Assembly: GCF_000445445.1 (NCBI RefSeq)
Contig: NZ_ASXP01000001.1
Location: 1,224,501-1,288,500, forward strand
DNA length: 64,000 nt
Source: Sporomusa ovata DSM 2662
Lineage (GTDB): Bacteria; Bacillota; Negativicutes; Sporomusales; Sporomusaceae
Reading direction: 5' to 3'
Below, in pieces: positions 19,054 through 28,062 of this stretch (position 1 is its first letter; each line of letters opens with the position of its first letter). The notes beneath the pieces are model-generated. The model searched no databases, was not told where the DNA came from, and saw only the letters and a program-made list of their open reading frames with translations. A program made the position numbers and the translations under genes.

Positions 19054-19728
19054 ATGTCAATAACAAACGATTCTATTTTGCAAGGAAATACTGGCAGTCA
19101 GCCAACAACTCAAATCTCAGGCCATACAGAGAATGCTTTGGTAAATAGTAATACAAGCACCCAGTCGCAAACTGCAAATGCTCAGACACCGGTTGCGGGT
19201 TCGGCGGTGCAGACTCAGCCGTCTGCAATGCAGGCAGGCACCCCAGGAGTTAAGAGCGTAATTGGTGTATTTAATTCTCATGATAAGGCTGAGCAGGCGG
19301 TAAATGCGCTTAGATCGCAAGGGTTCACAACAGAAGAAATAAATATTGTTTCTAAGAACAAAAAACAGCAAGGCCGGGAAACTGAATATGTTGAGGATGA
19401 TATTACCGATGGTGCCTTAACAGGCGGCACGTTAGGCGGTATTGGCGGTTTGCTTTTGGGGGCAGGTGCTTTAGCTATTCCTGGTGTAGGACCTGTATTA
19501 GCCGCAGGGCCAATAGCAGCTGCCTTAAGTGGGGCGGTAGCAGGCGGTATTACGGGTGGCCTTATTGATTGGGGTATTCCGGCGGAAGCAGGCAGGCGCT
19601 ATGAACAACATGTAGTACAAGGCGGGATTCTGGCAATAATCCGCTCTGATGCCGCTAAAGCGAATCAAGCAGCTCAAATCCTGCGTCAAAACGGGGCAAA
19701 AGATGTTGAAACTCATGCATTAACCTAA
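19054..19728 (+). CDS. YflT/general-stress-type protein with glycine-zipper segment
   Basis: Residues 1-70 are a Ser/Thr/Gln-rich, probably disordered leader. About residues 70-105 match the YflT-type beta-alpha unit (VIGVFNSHDKAEQAVNALR). A Gly/Ala-rich hydrophobic stretch (about 122-170, GGTLGGIGGLLLGAG) could insert into a membrane as a glycine zipper, and a second ferredoxin-like half (EQHVVQGGILAIIRSD) closes the 224-residue protein. ATG 19054 follows AGGAGG (19041-19046); the upstream open frame overlaps the preceding terminator and is not coding. Function unknown beyond the stress-protein resemblance. Confidence 0.8.
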   Translation: MSITNDSILQGNTGSQPTTQISGHTENALVNSNTSTQSQTANAQTPVAGSAVQTQPSAMQAGTPGVKSVIGVFNSHDKAEQAVNALRSQGFTTEEINIVSKNKKQQGRETEYVEDDITDGALTGGTLGGIGGLLLGAGALAIPGVGPVLAAGPIAAALSGAVAGGITGGLIDWGIPAEAGRRYEQHVVQGGILAIIRSDAAKANQAAQILRQNGAKDVETHALT

Positions 19729-19790
19729 ACATGTGTTTTTACTAGAAGTATTTTGGGTGATAAAATAAATAAACAGCTTTCAATATTTAT

Positions 19791-19820
19791 TTGACAATGC
19801 AGGAACATTTGATATAAAAT
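19791..19820 (+). promoter_or_regulatory. Promoter of the dapB lysine-riboswitch transcript
   Basis: Perfect TTGACA (19791-19796) with TATAAA (19813-19818, spacer 16) or TAAAAT (19815-19820, spacer 18) downstream. Transcription would start just upstream of the riboswitch. Confidence 0.8.
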
Positions 19821-19847
19821 GTGTATAAAATGAATAAGCAACATCCT

Positions 19848-20117
19848 GTAAAGGATGAAGTAGAGGTGCGGGAGTCAAGAGTACTTTCAGTGAGAGTGGA
19901 ATCGATGAGCTGAAAGAAAAGGGGTAACCGCCGAAGTAAGAAAGAACGCCAAATCTTCTTACTGGTCTTACATCAAATAGATTTAAGACTGTCACCAGTA
20001 CTTGGTGGAGTGCTATCTCATCTGGTCAGGGACGATATATACGCATATATTTTCCTAAGGTCAGAAAATGCTGTTTAGCAGCTGGTGAGAAATGTACTCA
20101 CCAGCTGCTTTTTATCT
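19848..20117 (+). ncRNA. Lysine riboswitch (L box) with terminator
   Basis: Lysine-sensing leader ahead of dapB. Conserved L-box blocks appear in order: GATGAAGTAGAGGTGCG, AAGAGTA, GGGGTAACCGCCGAAG, CTTACTGG and GACTGTC near 19985. An expression platform follows: AGCAGCTGGTGAG (20077-20089) pairs with CTCACCAGCTGCT (20097-20109) and is followed by TTTTTATC. Expected logic is lysine-induced premature termination, lowering dapB and perhaps asd-dapG-dapA. Confidence 0.93.
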
Positions 20118-20193
20118 TTTATCCAGCTGGAAAGTTTACTTTCTCTGGATTGAACAAGGCTTCTTTTCTTATTAAACAGGAGGTGGATAGTGC

Positions 20194-20988
20194 TTGATTA
20201 GAGTGATGGTATGTGGTGCCTATGGCAAAATGGGACGGGAAGTGTTGCGAGCCGTTCACAAGGATTCACAGTTAAGCATAGTAGGGGCAGTAGATATAAA
20301 TTCCGATTTCGCTGATGTAGGCGATATTATCGGTGCAGGTAAAACAGGGGTAACGGTTGGCAATGAGTTACTTACTGTTATCAATGAAACGAAACCTCAG
20401 GTTATGGTTGATTTTACCAATCCGCAATCAGTTTTAAATAACCTTAAGCTTGCAATTAAAAATGGCGTCTGTCCGGTTGTAGGTACAACCGGTTTAACAG
20501 AACCTGATATTGAGGATATTCGTGAACTATGCGCCACTTCTAAAGTTAATGCGATTATTTCACCTAATTTTTCCATCGGTGCTATTCTTATGATGAAACT
20601 TGCACAAGAGGCTGCCAAGTATTTGCCGCATGTTGAAATTATTGAGATGCATCATGACCAAAAACTTGATGCTCCGTCTGGCACAGCTCTCAGAACTGCC
20701 GAATTAATTGCCGGTGTACGGGGAACAATGCAGCAAGGCCATCCCGATGAGAAAGAAAAATTACCTGGAGCGCGTGGCGGCGAGGACGCAGGTATTCGAT
20801 TACATAGTGTTCGGTTACCTGGCTATGTAGCTCATCAGGAAGTAATTTTTGGTGGCTTGGGACAAACGCTGACGATTCGCCATGACTCGATATCCAGAGA
20901 ATCTTTTATGCCCGGAGTAGTACTGGCTTGTAAGAAAGTGCTAACCGTTGATGGACTGATTTTTGGTCTTGAGCATATAATGGGCTAG
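20194..20988 (+). CDS. dapB: 4-hydroxy-tetrahydrodipicolinate reductase
   Basis: NAD(P)H-dependent reduction step of the diaminopimelate/lysine pathway. VCGAYGKMGREVLRA (nucleotide-binding), HHDQKLDAPSGTA (catalytic His/Lys region) and PNFSIGAILMMKL are present; 264 residues. TTG at 20194 is ten bases after AGGAGG (20178-20183); no better in-frame start exists upstream. Controlled by the lysine riboswitch. Confidence 0.95.
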   Translation: MIRVMVCGAYGKMGREVLRAVHKDSQLSIVGAVDINSDFADVGDIIGAGKTGVTVGNELLTVINETKPQVMVDFTNPQSVLNNLKLAIKNGVCPVVGTTGLTEPDIEDIRELCATSKVNAIISPNFSIGAILMMKLAQEAAKYLPHVEIIEMHHDQKLDAPSGTALRTAELIAGVRGTMQQGHPDEKEKLPGARGGEDAGIRLHSVRLPGYVAHQEVIFGGLGQTLTIRHDSISRESFMPGVVLACKKVLTVDGLIFGLEHIMG

Positions 20989-21056
20989 AGCGTGCCAAAG
21001 AATGCTGATATTGCAAGAACTATGAGTTGTAATTATTTGAATGGGGGAAAACTTAA

Positions 21057-22088
21057 ATGAAAAAGTATAATGTAGCAATTTTAGGGGCAACTGGAGCAGT
21101 TGGCCAAGAATTTTTAAAACTTATTGAAGAGCGCAATTTTCCATTTAACGAATTGAAGTTGTTAGCATCTGAACGCTCAGCAGGTAAAACTATTTTCTTT
21201 ATGGGTAAAGACTACATCGTTGAGGAGGCAACACCAGATTCATTTAATGGTGTGCAGATTGCCTTATTTGCAGGCGGTTCAATTAGTAAAACATTAGCTC
21301 CCGAGGCCGCCAAACGGGGAGCGGTTGTTATTGATAACTCAAGTGCTTTCCGTATGGACCCGGAAGTACCTTTGGTTGTGCCGGAAGTTAACCCTGAAGC
21401 TATAAAAAATCATAAAGGGATTATTGCTAACCCTAATTGTTCAACAATTATTATGGTTATGGCATTAAAGCCTGTCTATGATGCAGCAAAGATCAAGCGT
21501 ATAGTTGTTTCTACTTATCAAGCTGTTTCGGGTGCCGGCAAAGAAGGCATTGATGAACTGACCGACCAGGTTAAGTCGGTTGTAGAAAATCGTCCTGTAG
21601 AAGCGAATATTTTACCAAGTGCCAGTTTGCCCAAGCATTATCAAATAGCGTTTAATCTCTTACCACAGATAGATGTATTTGTTGAGGAAGATTACACTAA
21701 AGAAGAAATGAAAATGATAAATGAGACCCATAAAATATTCAATGACTATACCATCGGGATAACTGCGACGACAGTTAGGGTACCAGTATATCGCAGTCAC
21801 TCTGAATCTATCAACATCGAGTTGAATGGCCCGCTGTCTCCAGAAGAGGCAAAACAGGTACTCTCTAAATTTCCGGGTGTAATTGTACAAGATAACCCGG
21901 CTGAAATGCTGTATCCTATGCCGTTATATACTTCGGACAGTAATGAAGTGTTCGTCGGTCGTATTCGGGCCGATAAAACTGTACCTTATGGATTAAACAT
22001 GTGGGTAGTAGGCGATCAAATTAGAAAAGGTGCAGCGCTTAATGCTCTGCAAATAGCTGAGTATATGATTGAGCATAATTTAATTTGA
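21057..22088 (+). CDS. asd: Aspartate-semialdehyde dehydrogenase
   Basis: NADPH-dependent formation of aspartate semialdehyde from aspartyl phosphate. NVAILGATGAVGQEFL is the nucleotide-binding loop; NPNCST holds the catalytic cysteine near residue 128; RVPVYRSHSESIN carries the substrate-binding Arg/His. 343 residues. GGGGG precedes the ATG. Followed by aspartokinase with a ten-base gap. Confidence 0.95.
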   Translation: MKKYNVAILGATGAVGQEFLKLIEERNFPFNELKLLASERSAGKTIFFMGKDYIVEEATPDSFNGVQIALFAGGSISKTLAPEAAKRGAVVIDNSSAFRMDPEVPLVVPEVNPEAIKNHKGIIANPNCSTIIMVMALKPVYDAAKIKRIVVSTYQAVSGAGKEGIDELTDQVKSVVENRPVEANILPSASLPKHYQIAFNLLPQIDVFVEEDYTKEEMKMINETHKIFNDYTIGITATTVRVPVYRSHSESINIELNGPLSPEEAKQVLSKFPGVIVQDNPAEMLYPMPLYTSDSNEVFVGRIRADKTVPYGLNMWVVGDQIRKGAALNALQIAEYMIEHNLI

Positions 22089-22098
22089 GGTGTACAAA

Positions 22099-23319
22099 AT
22101 GCGAATAATTGTCCAGAAGTTCGGGGGCACATCTGTTGCGTCACCCGAAGTGCGGGAACTTGCACTGCGCAAAATTGAAAAGGCGCGGGATCAAGGCTTT
22201 AATCCGGTAGTTGTAGTATCGGCTATGGGACGCAAGGGGGCTCCTTACGCTACCGATACACTAATTGATATCGCGCGGTCAGCCTATAAATATATTGCTG
22301 ATCGCGAACTTGATCAGATTATGTGTTGTGGCGAGATAATCTCAGCCGTGATTATGACCGGTATGCTGCAGGCCGCAGGTATGGACGCAGTTATGTTAAC
22401 AGGAGGAATGGCGGGTATTATTACTGACGAACATTTTACTGATGCCCGCATTTTAAAGTGTGATCCCACAAAGATAATCAATCTGTTAAAACAGGGAAAG
22501 GTACCTGTTGTGTGTGGTTTTCAGGGTATGACTGGTGAAAACGAATTTACTACCTTGGGACGAGGCGGCAGTGATACTAGCGCATCAGCCCTGGGGGCGG
22601 CTCTGAATGCTGATATTATTGAAATATATACAGATGTTGACGGAATCATGACCGCTGATCCAAGAATTGTTGAGAATGCAAAAATCCTTGATTGCATAAG
22701 TTATGGGGAAGTATGTCAACTGGCTCATCAGGGTGCCAAGGTTATACATCCCCGCGCGGTTGAAATTGCCATGCAAAAAAATATTCCCCTTGTAGTAAAA
22801 TCGACATTTTCTGAAGCTCCCGGAACACTTATTACTAATATTGCCAAAGAAGACACCGGTGGTTCAGCAGTAATTGACCGTGTTGCAACAGGCGTAACCT
22901 ACTTGACCAATATTGTTCAGGTTAAAGTTCATTTAGACGATACTATGGGAACTGATGCAAGTTTTGAGGTATTTAAAACTATGGCTGATAATGGTATTAG
23001 CGTTGATTTAATTAATATTCATCCCGGCGAGATCATGTTTACTATTAACGCTGACCATGCCGAAAAAGCATCAATAAAGCTCAAACGTTTAAATTATGAA
23101 TTTGAAATAGTAGAACATTGTGCAAAGGTATCTGTTGTTGGCGGCGGAATGCGAGAAGTACCAGGTGTGATGGCAAGCTTTATTGAAGCTCTGTCTCGTA
23201 ATAAAATTGCTATTCTCCAGACAGTAGACTCTCATACCTCTATTTCAGTGCTTGTGTTGCAAAGTGACATTGGTGCTGCTGTTAAATCGCTTCATGAGAA
23301 ATTTGGTTTATCAAATTAA
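22099..23319 (+). CDS. dapG: Aspartokinase (DapG type)
   Basis: Phosphorylates aspartate, the first step to DAP, lysine, threonine and methionine. IIVQKFGGTSVASPEV at the N-terminus, the GRGGSDTSASAL substrate loop, and two C-terminal ACT domains from about residue 265 give 406 residues. ATG 22099 lies six bases after GAGGTG; the in-frame GTG at 22090 overlaps that site. Position between asd and dapA is that of B. subtilis dapG (the DAP-sensitive isoenzyme); the effector here is inferred. Confidence 0.93.
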   Translation: MRIIVQKFGGTSVASPEVRELALRKIEKARDQGFNPVVVVSAMGRKGAPYATDTLIDIARSAYKYIADRELDQIMCCGEIISAVIMTGMLQAAGMDAVMLTGGMAGIITDEHFTDARILKCDPTKIINLLKQGKVPVVCGFQGMTGENEFTTLGRGGSDTSASALGAALNADIIEIYTDVDGIMTADPRIVENAKILDCISYGEVCQLAHQGAKVIHPRAVEIAMQKNIPLVVKSTFSEAPGTLITNIAKEDTGGSAVIDRVATGVTYLTNIVQVKVHLDDTMGTDASFEVFKTMADNGISVDLINIHPGEIMFTINADHAEKASIKLKRLNYEFEIVEHCAKVSVVGGGMREVPGVMASFIEALSRNKIAILQTVDSHTSISVLVLQSDIGAAVKSLHEKFGLSN

Positions 23320-23334
23320 TAAGGGGCGAGTGTA

Positions 23335-24216
23335 ATGAAGAATTTTGGGCGAGTCTTAACCGCAATGGTAACCCCGTTTAATGCTGATTACAGTGTAAAC
23401 TATAGTGAAGTGGCCAATTTGGCCAATTATCTTGTGAATAACGGTTCTGATGGACTGGTTGTTGCCGGCAGCACTGGTGAAGCAGCTACATTAACTTGCG
23501 ATGAAAAGTTGAAATTATTCAAAATAGTAATGGAGACTGTAGGTGATAAGGCTACAGTCATTGCTGGCACTGGATCAAATGATACGAGAGCTTCTATTGA
23601 ATTGACTAAAGAGGCGGAAAAAATTGGTGTGCATGGCGCAATGCTCGTTGGTCCCTATTATAACAAGCCGCCGCAAGAAGGGTACTACCAGCATTTTAAA
23701 GCCATTGCCGAATCAACAAGTCTGCCACTTATCGTATATAATGTTCCCGGGCGGACAGCTTCTAATATTTTACCGGCAACGATTGCACGTCTGGCCAAAA
23801 TAGATAATATTGTTGCAATTAAAGAAGCAAGTGGTAACTTAGATCAAGTTTCTGAAATTATCCGTATAACTCCCGATGATTTTTTGGTATATAGCGGTGA
23901 TGATGGACTAACTTTACCGAGCTTATCTGTGGGTGGCTACGGGGTAATTAGTGTAGCTGCTCATGTTGTAGGTAAACGCATGCAGGAGATGATAACCGCC
24001 TTTTTGGCTGGTGATATGAATAAAGCGCAGGCCTTGCATCTTGACCTTATGCCGTTCTTTAAAGTTATTTTTGTTACTACCAATCCTATACCGATCAAAA
24101 AAGCGGTAAATATCCTGGGGATAAATACCGGACCAGTAAGATTGCCATTGGTTCCTCCTACTGCCAGTGAAGAGGAACAACTAACTAAGGTAATGAAATC
24201 AATAGGCGCTATATAA
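23335..24216 (+). CDS. dapA: 4-hydroxy-tetrahydrodipicolinate synthase
   Basis: Aldolase-family enzyme condensing pyruvate and aspartate semialdehyde. VAGSTGEAATLT, the YNVPGRTASN tyrosine segment and the Schiff-base lysine in VAIKEASGN are present; 293 residues of a TIM barrel. It ends the asd-dapG-dapA run and is followed by a strong terminator. Confidence 0.95.
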   Translation: MKNFGRVLTAMVTPFNADYSVNYSEVANLANYLVNNGSDGLVVAGSTGEAATLTCDEKLKLFKIVMETVGDKATVIAGTGSNDTRASIELTKEAEKIGVHGAMLVGPYYNKPPQEGYYQHFKAIAESTSLPLIVYNVPGRTASNILPATIARLAKIDNIVAIKEASGNLDQVSEIIRITPDDFLVYSGDDGLTLPSLSVGGYGVISVAAHVVGKRMQEMITAFLAGDMNKAQALHLDLMPFFKVIFVTTNPIPIKKAVNILGINTGPVRLPLVPPTASEEEQLTKVMKSIGAI

Positions 24217-24227
24217 CTACAGTTTCG

Positions 24228-24257
24228 ACCGGTAGCGGAGGCTACCGGTTTTTTTAT
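24228..24257 (+). terminator. Rho-independent terminator after dapA
   Basis: ACCGGTAGC (24228-24236), GGAG loop, GCTACCGGT (24241-24249), then TTTTTTT. Confidence 0.92.
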
Positions 24258-24430
24258 ATGTCTATTGCATATAATATTGCTGGTGAGCAGTACCACTTGT
24301 TGTCAGAGATTAAATAGGTTATAATTATTGACAAGTGGGCAGGACGGCCGGTTTTTTTCAGTGGTTTAATGAACGGGCGGTTACAACTTAATTTATATTG
24401 AATTTTTAAATTCTGGAGGTGTATGTTTTT

Positions 24431-26095
24431 TTGGCTCGACAACCAAACAAAGTACAGATAGTTCCCCTGGGCGGGATGGGGGAAATTGGTAAAAACATGA
24501 CTGTTATCCGATACGGTGATGAGATAATAGTAATTGATGCCGGTTTGATGTTTCCCGAAGATGACATGTTGGGCATTGATCTGGTTATTCCTGATATTTC
24601 CTATTTATTGGATAATCGTGATTTAGTAAAAGCAATTGTGCTGACACACGGGCATGAAGACCATATTGGGGCTTTGCCATATGTGTTAAAACAGCTTAAC
24701 GTACCGGTATATGGAACTCGATTGACACTTGGAATTTTGGAAGGACGTTTAAAAGAGAATAATGTTGCTGCCAATAATTTGTATGCTGTACAATCCGGTG
24801 ACCAGATTCAACTTGGCAATTTCAAGATAGGATTTATCCGGGTAAGTCATAGTATCGCTGATGCAGTAGCGTTATCGATAAAGACCCCAGCGGGGGTGAT
24901 CGTTCATACTGGTGATTTTAAACTTGATCAAACTCCAGTAGATGGCAAGGTGACCGATTTTCATAAATTTGCTGAGTTAGGTGATCAAGGGGTGCTAGTG
25001 CTTTTGGCCGATAGTACCAATGCAGAGCGCCCTGGTTATACGCAGAGTGAAAAATCGGTTGGTGTAACTTTTGATGATACTTTTCGTACTGCGCGGGAAC
25101 GTATTATTATTGCCTCGTTTTCTTCCAATATTCATCGAATTCAACAGGCCATTGACACGGCTTGCAAGTATCGGCGCAAGGTGGCTATACTTGGCCGCAG
25201 CATGGTCAATGTTGTTACTATTGCACTGGAACTAGGATATTTGAATGTACCAGAAGGCGTGATTATTGATGTTGATGAAATTAATAATTATCCTGCATCA
25301 GGAATTGTTATTTTAACAACCGGCAGCCAAGGTGAACCGATGTCGGCACTAACCAAAATGGCGATGTCAGATCATAAAAAGGTCGAGATTGTTCCCGGAG
25401 ATACAGTAATTATTTCGGCTACGCCAATACCAGGTAACGAGAAGTTAGTTTCACGTACGATAGATTTTCTTTTCCGGCAGGGGGCCGATGTTGTGTATGA
25501 GTCAACCTCCGGTATCCATGTTTCCGGGCATGCCAGTCAAGAAGAACTTAAATTAATGCACAATCTTATACGTCCTAAATTCTTTATTCCTGTGCATGGA
25601 GAATATCGGCATTTAATCAAACATTCCCAATTAGCACAATCATTGGGGATGCCGAAGGAAAACATTTTTATTGCTGAAAACGGACAATCACTAGAATTTA
25701 CTGCCGAAAAGGGTATAATTAACGGCAAGGTTGCATCTGGCAATGTCTTAGTAGATGGTCTCGGCGTTGGTGATGTCGGCAACATAGTACTGAGGGATCG
25801 TCGCCAACTTTCGCAAGATGGAATACTAATTGTTGTTGTAACCATGGATAAACAGCGTGGTCAAGTAGCTGCCGGGCCAGATATTGTTTCCCGCGGCTTC
25901 GTATATGTGCGCGAATCTGAGCAACTAATGGATGATGCTAAAGATCGAGTGCGACAGGCCCTGGACAAATGTGAGCTTAATGGTGTTACCGAATGGGCGA
26001 CAATTAAATCAAATGTTCGTGATACGCTTGGTAAGTACTTATATGAACGTACGCGACGCCGGCCAATGATATTACCAATTATTATGGAAGTATAA
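24431..26095 (+). CDS. rnj: Ribonuclease J
   Basis: Metallo-beta-lactamase/beta-CASP RNase with endo- and 5'-exonuclease activity. LTHGHEDHIGALPY gives the HxHxDH zinc site near residue 75; HTGDFKLDQTP, ADSTNAERPG and SGHASQEELK follow, with the RNase J C-terminal domain making 554 residues. TTG 24431 is chosen: GGAGG (24415-24419) is 11 bases upstream and gives the usual ARQPNKVQIVPLGGMGEIG start; GTG 24419 overlaps the RBS. In B. subtilis the gene after dapA is rnjB, so it may be the RnjB orthologue. Confidence 0.92.
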   Translation: MARQPNKVQIVPLGGMGEIGKNMTVIRYGDEIIVIDAGLMFPEDDMLGIDLVIPDISYLLDNRDLVKAIVLTHGHEDHIGALPYVLKQLNVPVYGTRLTLGILEGRLKENNVAANNLYAVQSGDQIQLGNFKIGFIRVSHSIADAVALSIKTPAGVIVHTGDFKLDQTPVDGKVTDFHKFAELGDQGVLVLLADSTNAERPGYTQSEKSVGVTFDDTFRTARERIIIASFSSNIHRIQQAIDTACKYRRKVAILGRSMVNVVTIALELGYLNVPEGVIIDVDEINNYPASGIVILTTGSQGEPMSALTKMAMSDHKKVEIVPGDTVIISATPIPGNEKLVSRTIDFLFRQGADVVYESTSGIHVSGHASQEELKLMHNLIRPKFFIPVHGEYRHLIKHSQLAQSLGMPKENIFIAENGQSLEFTAEKGIINGKVASGNVLVDGLGVGDVGNIVLRDRRQLSQDGILIVVVTMDKQRGQVAAGPDIVSRGFVYVRESEQLMDDAKDRVRQALDKCELNGVTEWATIKSNVRDTLGKYLYERTRRRPMILPIIMEV

Positions 26096-26134
26096 TAAAA
26101 AAAAGTGCTATCGCGCCATTGAGGATACGGATCT

Positions 26135-26215
26135 AACCGCAGAGGACACAGAGAGCGCAGTGGGGAGATGTATATCGAGAACATTCCCTCTGCGTACTCT
26201 GCGTCTCTGCGGTTC
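26135..26215. repeat. Inverted CGCAGAG-type intergenic repeat
   Basis: The left arm begins AACCGCAGAGGACACAGAG and the right arm, read on the minus strand, begins GAACCGCAGAGACGCAGAG; the arms can pair imperfectly over about 29 bases. This ACCGCAGAG.CGCAGAG type of intergenic repeat occurs in many unrelated bacteria; its function is unknown. Confidence 0.75.
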
Positions 26216-26324
26216 AAAAAACTTATACTTTCTATCTTCTTAATAAGAAAACGCTACTCGTCCTTTGGATTTGAGCACATCAGTTACCAATACCCAAATC
26301 CATGAATCCTATTGTTGAGTTAAT

Positions 26325-26590
26325 GAAATACAAGGAGCGGGGGTTTACTTTTGGCATTGCCCCAAAAGTAACAAAAGGTCTAGGCCCCACGCCTCCAAAA
26401 GCTGAAAAGCCGGGCAGTATTCCTAAAATCCGTAAACTCGCTACGCTCAAACAGTACGGATTTTTTAACGGAATACCGCCCGGCTTTTCTCCTGCGGAAC
26501 GCTTTTTCCGGCAAAGGCCGGGGGGTTACGGGAGTTACGAGGGGTACTGACCGCCAGGCGAGGGGCTTTACTTTTGGCCTCCACGACTCC
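26325..26590 (+). repeat. Dispersed palindromic repeat element, copy 1
   Basis: Non-coding element whose core is a three-part nested stem: AAAAGCCGGGC (26405-26415) with GCCCGGCTTTT (26478-26488); GTATTCC (26417-26423) with GGAATAC (26470-26476); AAAATCCGTA (26425-26434) with TACGGATTTT (26455-26464). The same element occurs in opposite orientation at about 29600 and 33579. Open frames across it (translating to FTFGIAPKVTK.. and AEKPG..) exist because the element is conserved, not because of a protein signal: no RBS, and the flanks differ between copies. Confidence 0.8.
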
Positions 26591-26823
26591 CCAAACTTAT
26601 ACTTCTGATATATTTAAGAAAGCCTTGAGCCTACCTGCTGCAAGACGGTCTGGTAAGTTAGGGCTTTTTTATTATTTTTTTATAGCTGTATGAAATCACC
26701 GTCAATGCCAATACTATGTATAATAACGAAAGCACAAGTGATGTTACTTATCGGTGCTCAGCAGAGAGTTAACCTTTCTGTTAAGTAAAAAAGACTAGCT
26801 AAATTAGCTGGAGGGATACGCAT
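26591..26823. other. Intergenic gap between repeat copy 1 and tepA
   Basis: No gene seen. A loose hairpin at about 26619-26671 (AAAGCCT / AGGGCTTT with inner TACC/GGTA) runs into TTTTTT and may terminate transcription. The tepA ribosome binding site GGAGGG is at the right edge. Confidence 0.5.
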
Positions 26824-27606
26824 ATGATAGTGAATGATAATCCGGTAGTTGCTCCTCCCGGTACTAATCCTGAAGAGCCACAAATACATCCGTCTCCGAC
26901 TGAGACTCCTAAAAAAAGCAAACAAGCCCAAAAAGCAGGCCCAACGGAAACTATCCAGGAATTGGGCGCTACTGAAGTGCCAATAGCGAAAAGCAATATA
27001 CACGTTATGACAATAATTGGTCAAATCGAAGGCCACATGGTATTACCGCCAAACTCCAAAACTACCAAATATGAACATATAATGCCGCAACTGGTAGCTA
27101 TTGAGCAAAGCCCTGAAGTTGAAGGACTGATGTTATTATTAAATACAGTTGGTGGTGATGTGGAAGCGGGTTTGGCAATTGCTGAAATGATTGCCAGTAT
27201 GTCGAAGCCATCTGTTTCCATTGTACTGGGAGGCGGGCATAGTATTGGCGTACCGGTGGCTGTATCAGCTACTCATTCATTTATTGTCGAAAGTGCTACG
27301 ATGACAATCCATCCAATACGTCTGACTGGGCTGGTAATAGGTGCGCAGAGTTCTTTCGATTATCTTGAAAAAATGCAGGATCGTGTTAATAACTTTATTA
27401 CTTCGCATTCTAATATATCGGAGAAAAAGTTAAAAGAATTATTATTTAAGACAGGTGAGTTATCGCGGGATATTGGTACTTCCTTAGCAGGCAGAGATGC
27501 AGTTCACTATGGTCTTATTGACGAAATTGGCGGTATTGCTCAAGCCATGACTACATTGCAGGAAATGATTCATGCGAAGAAAGAAACTAAGGGGCTGAAG
27601 CAGTAA
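26824..27606 (+). CDS. tepA: ClpP-family serine protease TepA (translocation-enhancing peptidase)
   Basis: ClpP/crotonase-fold protease. Residues 1-50 are a Pro/Thr/Lys-rich leader; the protease core runs from about residue 55 with VGGDVEAGLAIAE, the nucleophile region GGGHSIGVPVA (Ser near 142) and ATMTIHPIR (catalytic His near 163). 260 residues. GGAGGG precedes the ATG. In B. subtilis tepA (ymfB) follows an rnj gene and precedes ylzJ, exactly the order here, and its product is thought to degrade signal peptides. Confidence 0.9.
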   Translation: MIVNDNPVVAPPGTNPEEPQIHPSPTETPKKSKQAQKAGPTETIQELGATEVPIAKSNIHVMTIIGQIEGHMVLPPNSKTTKYEHIMPQLVAIEQSPEVEGLMLLLNTVGGDVEAGLAIAEMIASMSKPSVSIVLGGGHSIGVPVAVSATHSFIVESATMTIHPIRLTGLVIGAQSSFDYLEKMQDRVNNFITSHSNISEKKLKELLFKTGELSRDIGTSLAGRDAVHYGLIDEIGGIAQAMTTLQEMIHAKKETKGLKQ

Positions 27607-27818
27607 TGGTACTGTGGACAATAATGCCAATGGAAATACTACTTTCCCAGGAGTACCAGCCGAATTATGAAGAAATCGAATACGCAGGAACAAAAATGTT
27701 GGTTGAGAAAACCGCTGATAATGAATATCGAATAGTTCGGATACTGTCAACTGACCCACGGGATTATTTGCGAAACGATATTCAGCCAGGTGCGGTTTTG
27801 TCTTATGAACCGATATAA
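27606..27818 (+). CDS. ylzJ: YlzJ-like small protein
   Basis: 70-residue protein of the YlzJ family: MVLWTIMPMEILLS start, then a YEEIEYAGTKMLVE middle and PRDYLRNDIQPGAVL end. Function unknown. Its ATG overlaps the last base of the tepA stop codon region, showing coupling. In Bacillus the next gene is spoIIIE; here an unrelated accessory stretch begins instead. Confidence 0.88.
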   Translation: MVLWTIMPMEILLSQEYQPNYEEIEYAGTKMLVEKTADNEYRIVRILSTDPRDYLRNDIQPGAVLSYEPI

Positions 27819-27943
27819 TAAAACCGAGTAATCCTGTTAGTTACTGACTTATAAATTGGGTGCCTCAGTCATTTGGTTATCTTGTTATAATGCAAGGATA
27901 GTGAATGCTATCAGAACGGTTATTACATGTTAACCTGCCGTTG

Positions 27944-27976
27944 AAGCGCTCTCATTCAGAAGAGAGTGCTTTTCTT
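27944..27976 (+). terminator. Rho-independent terminator after ylzJ
   Basis: AAGCGCTCTC (27944-27953) pairs with GAGAGTGCTT (27962-27971) with one G-T pair, loop 8, then TTCTTG. Confidence 0.65.
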
Positions 27977-28062
27977 GTTGTAAAGAACCATCAGTGGTAA
28001 AGTAGGTGCGATGAGCAGAGCAGCCTCAACTCACCTTATCGTGCTTTGTAGAAGAATGAGTA

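Noticed and set aside
26302..26550. 82-residue open frame on the first palindromic repeat copy
   Set aside because: The frame follows the repeat element, has no RBS, and changes its ends between copies; treated as a DNA repeat.
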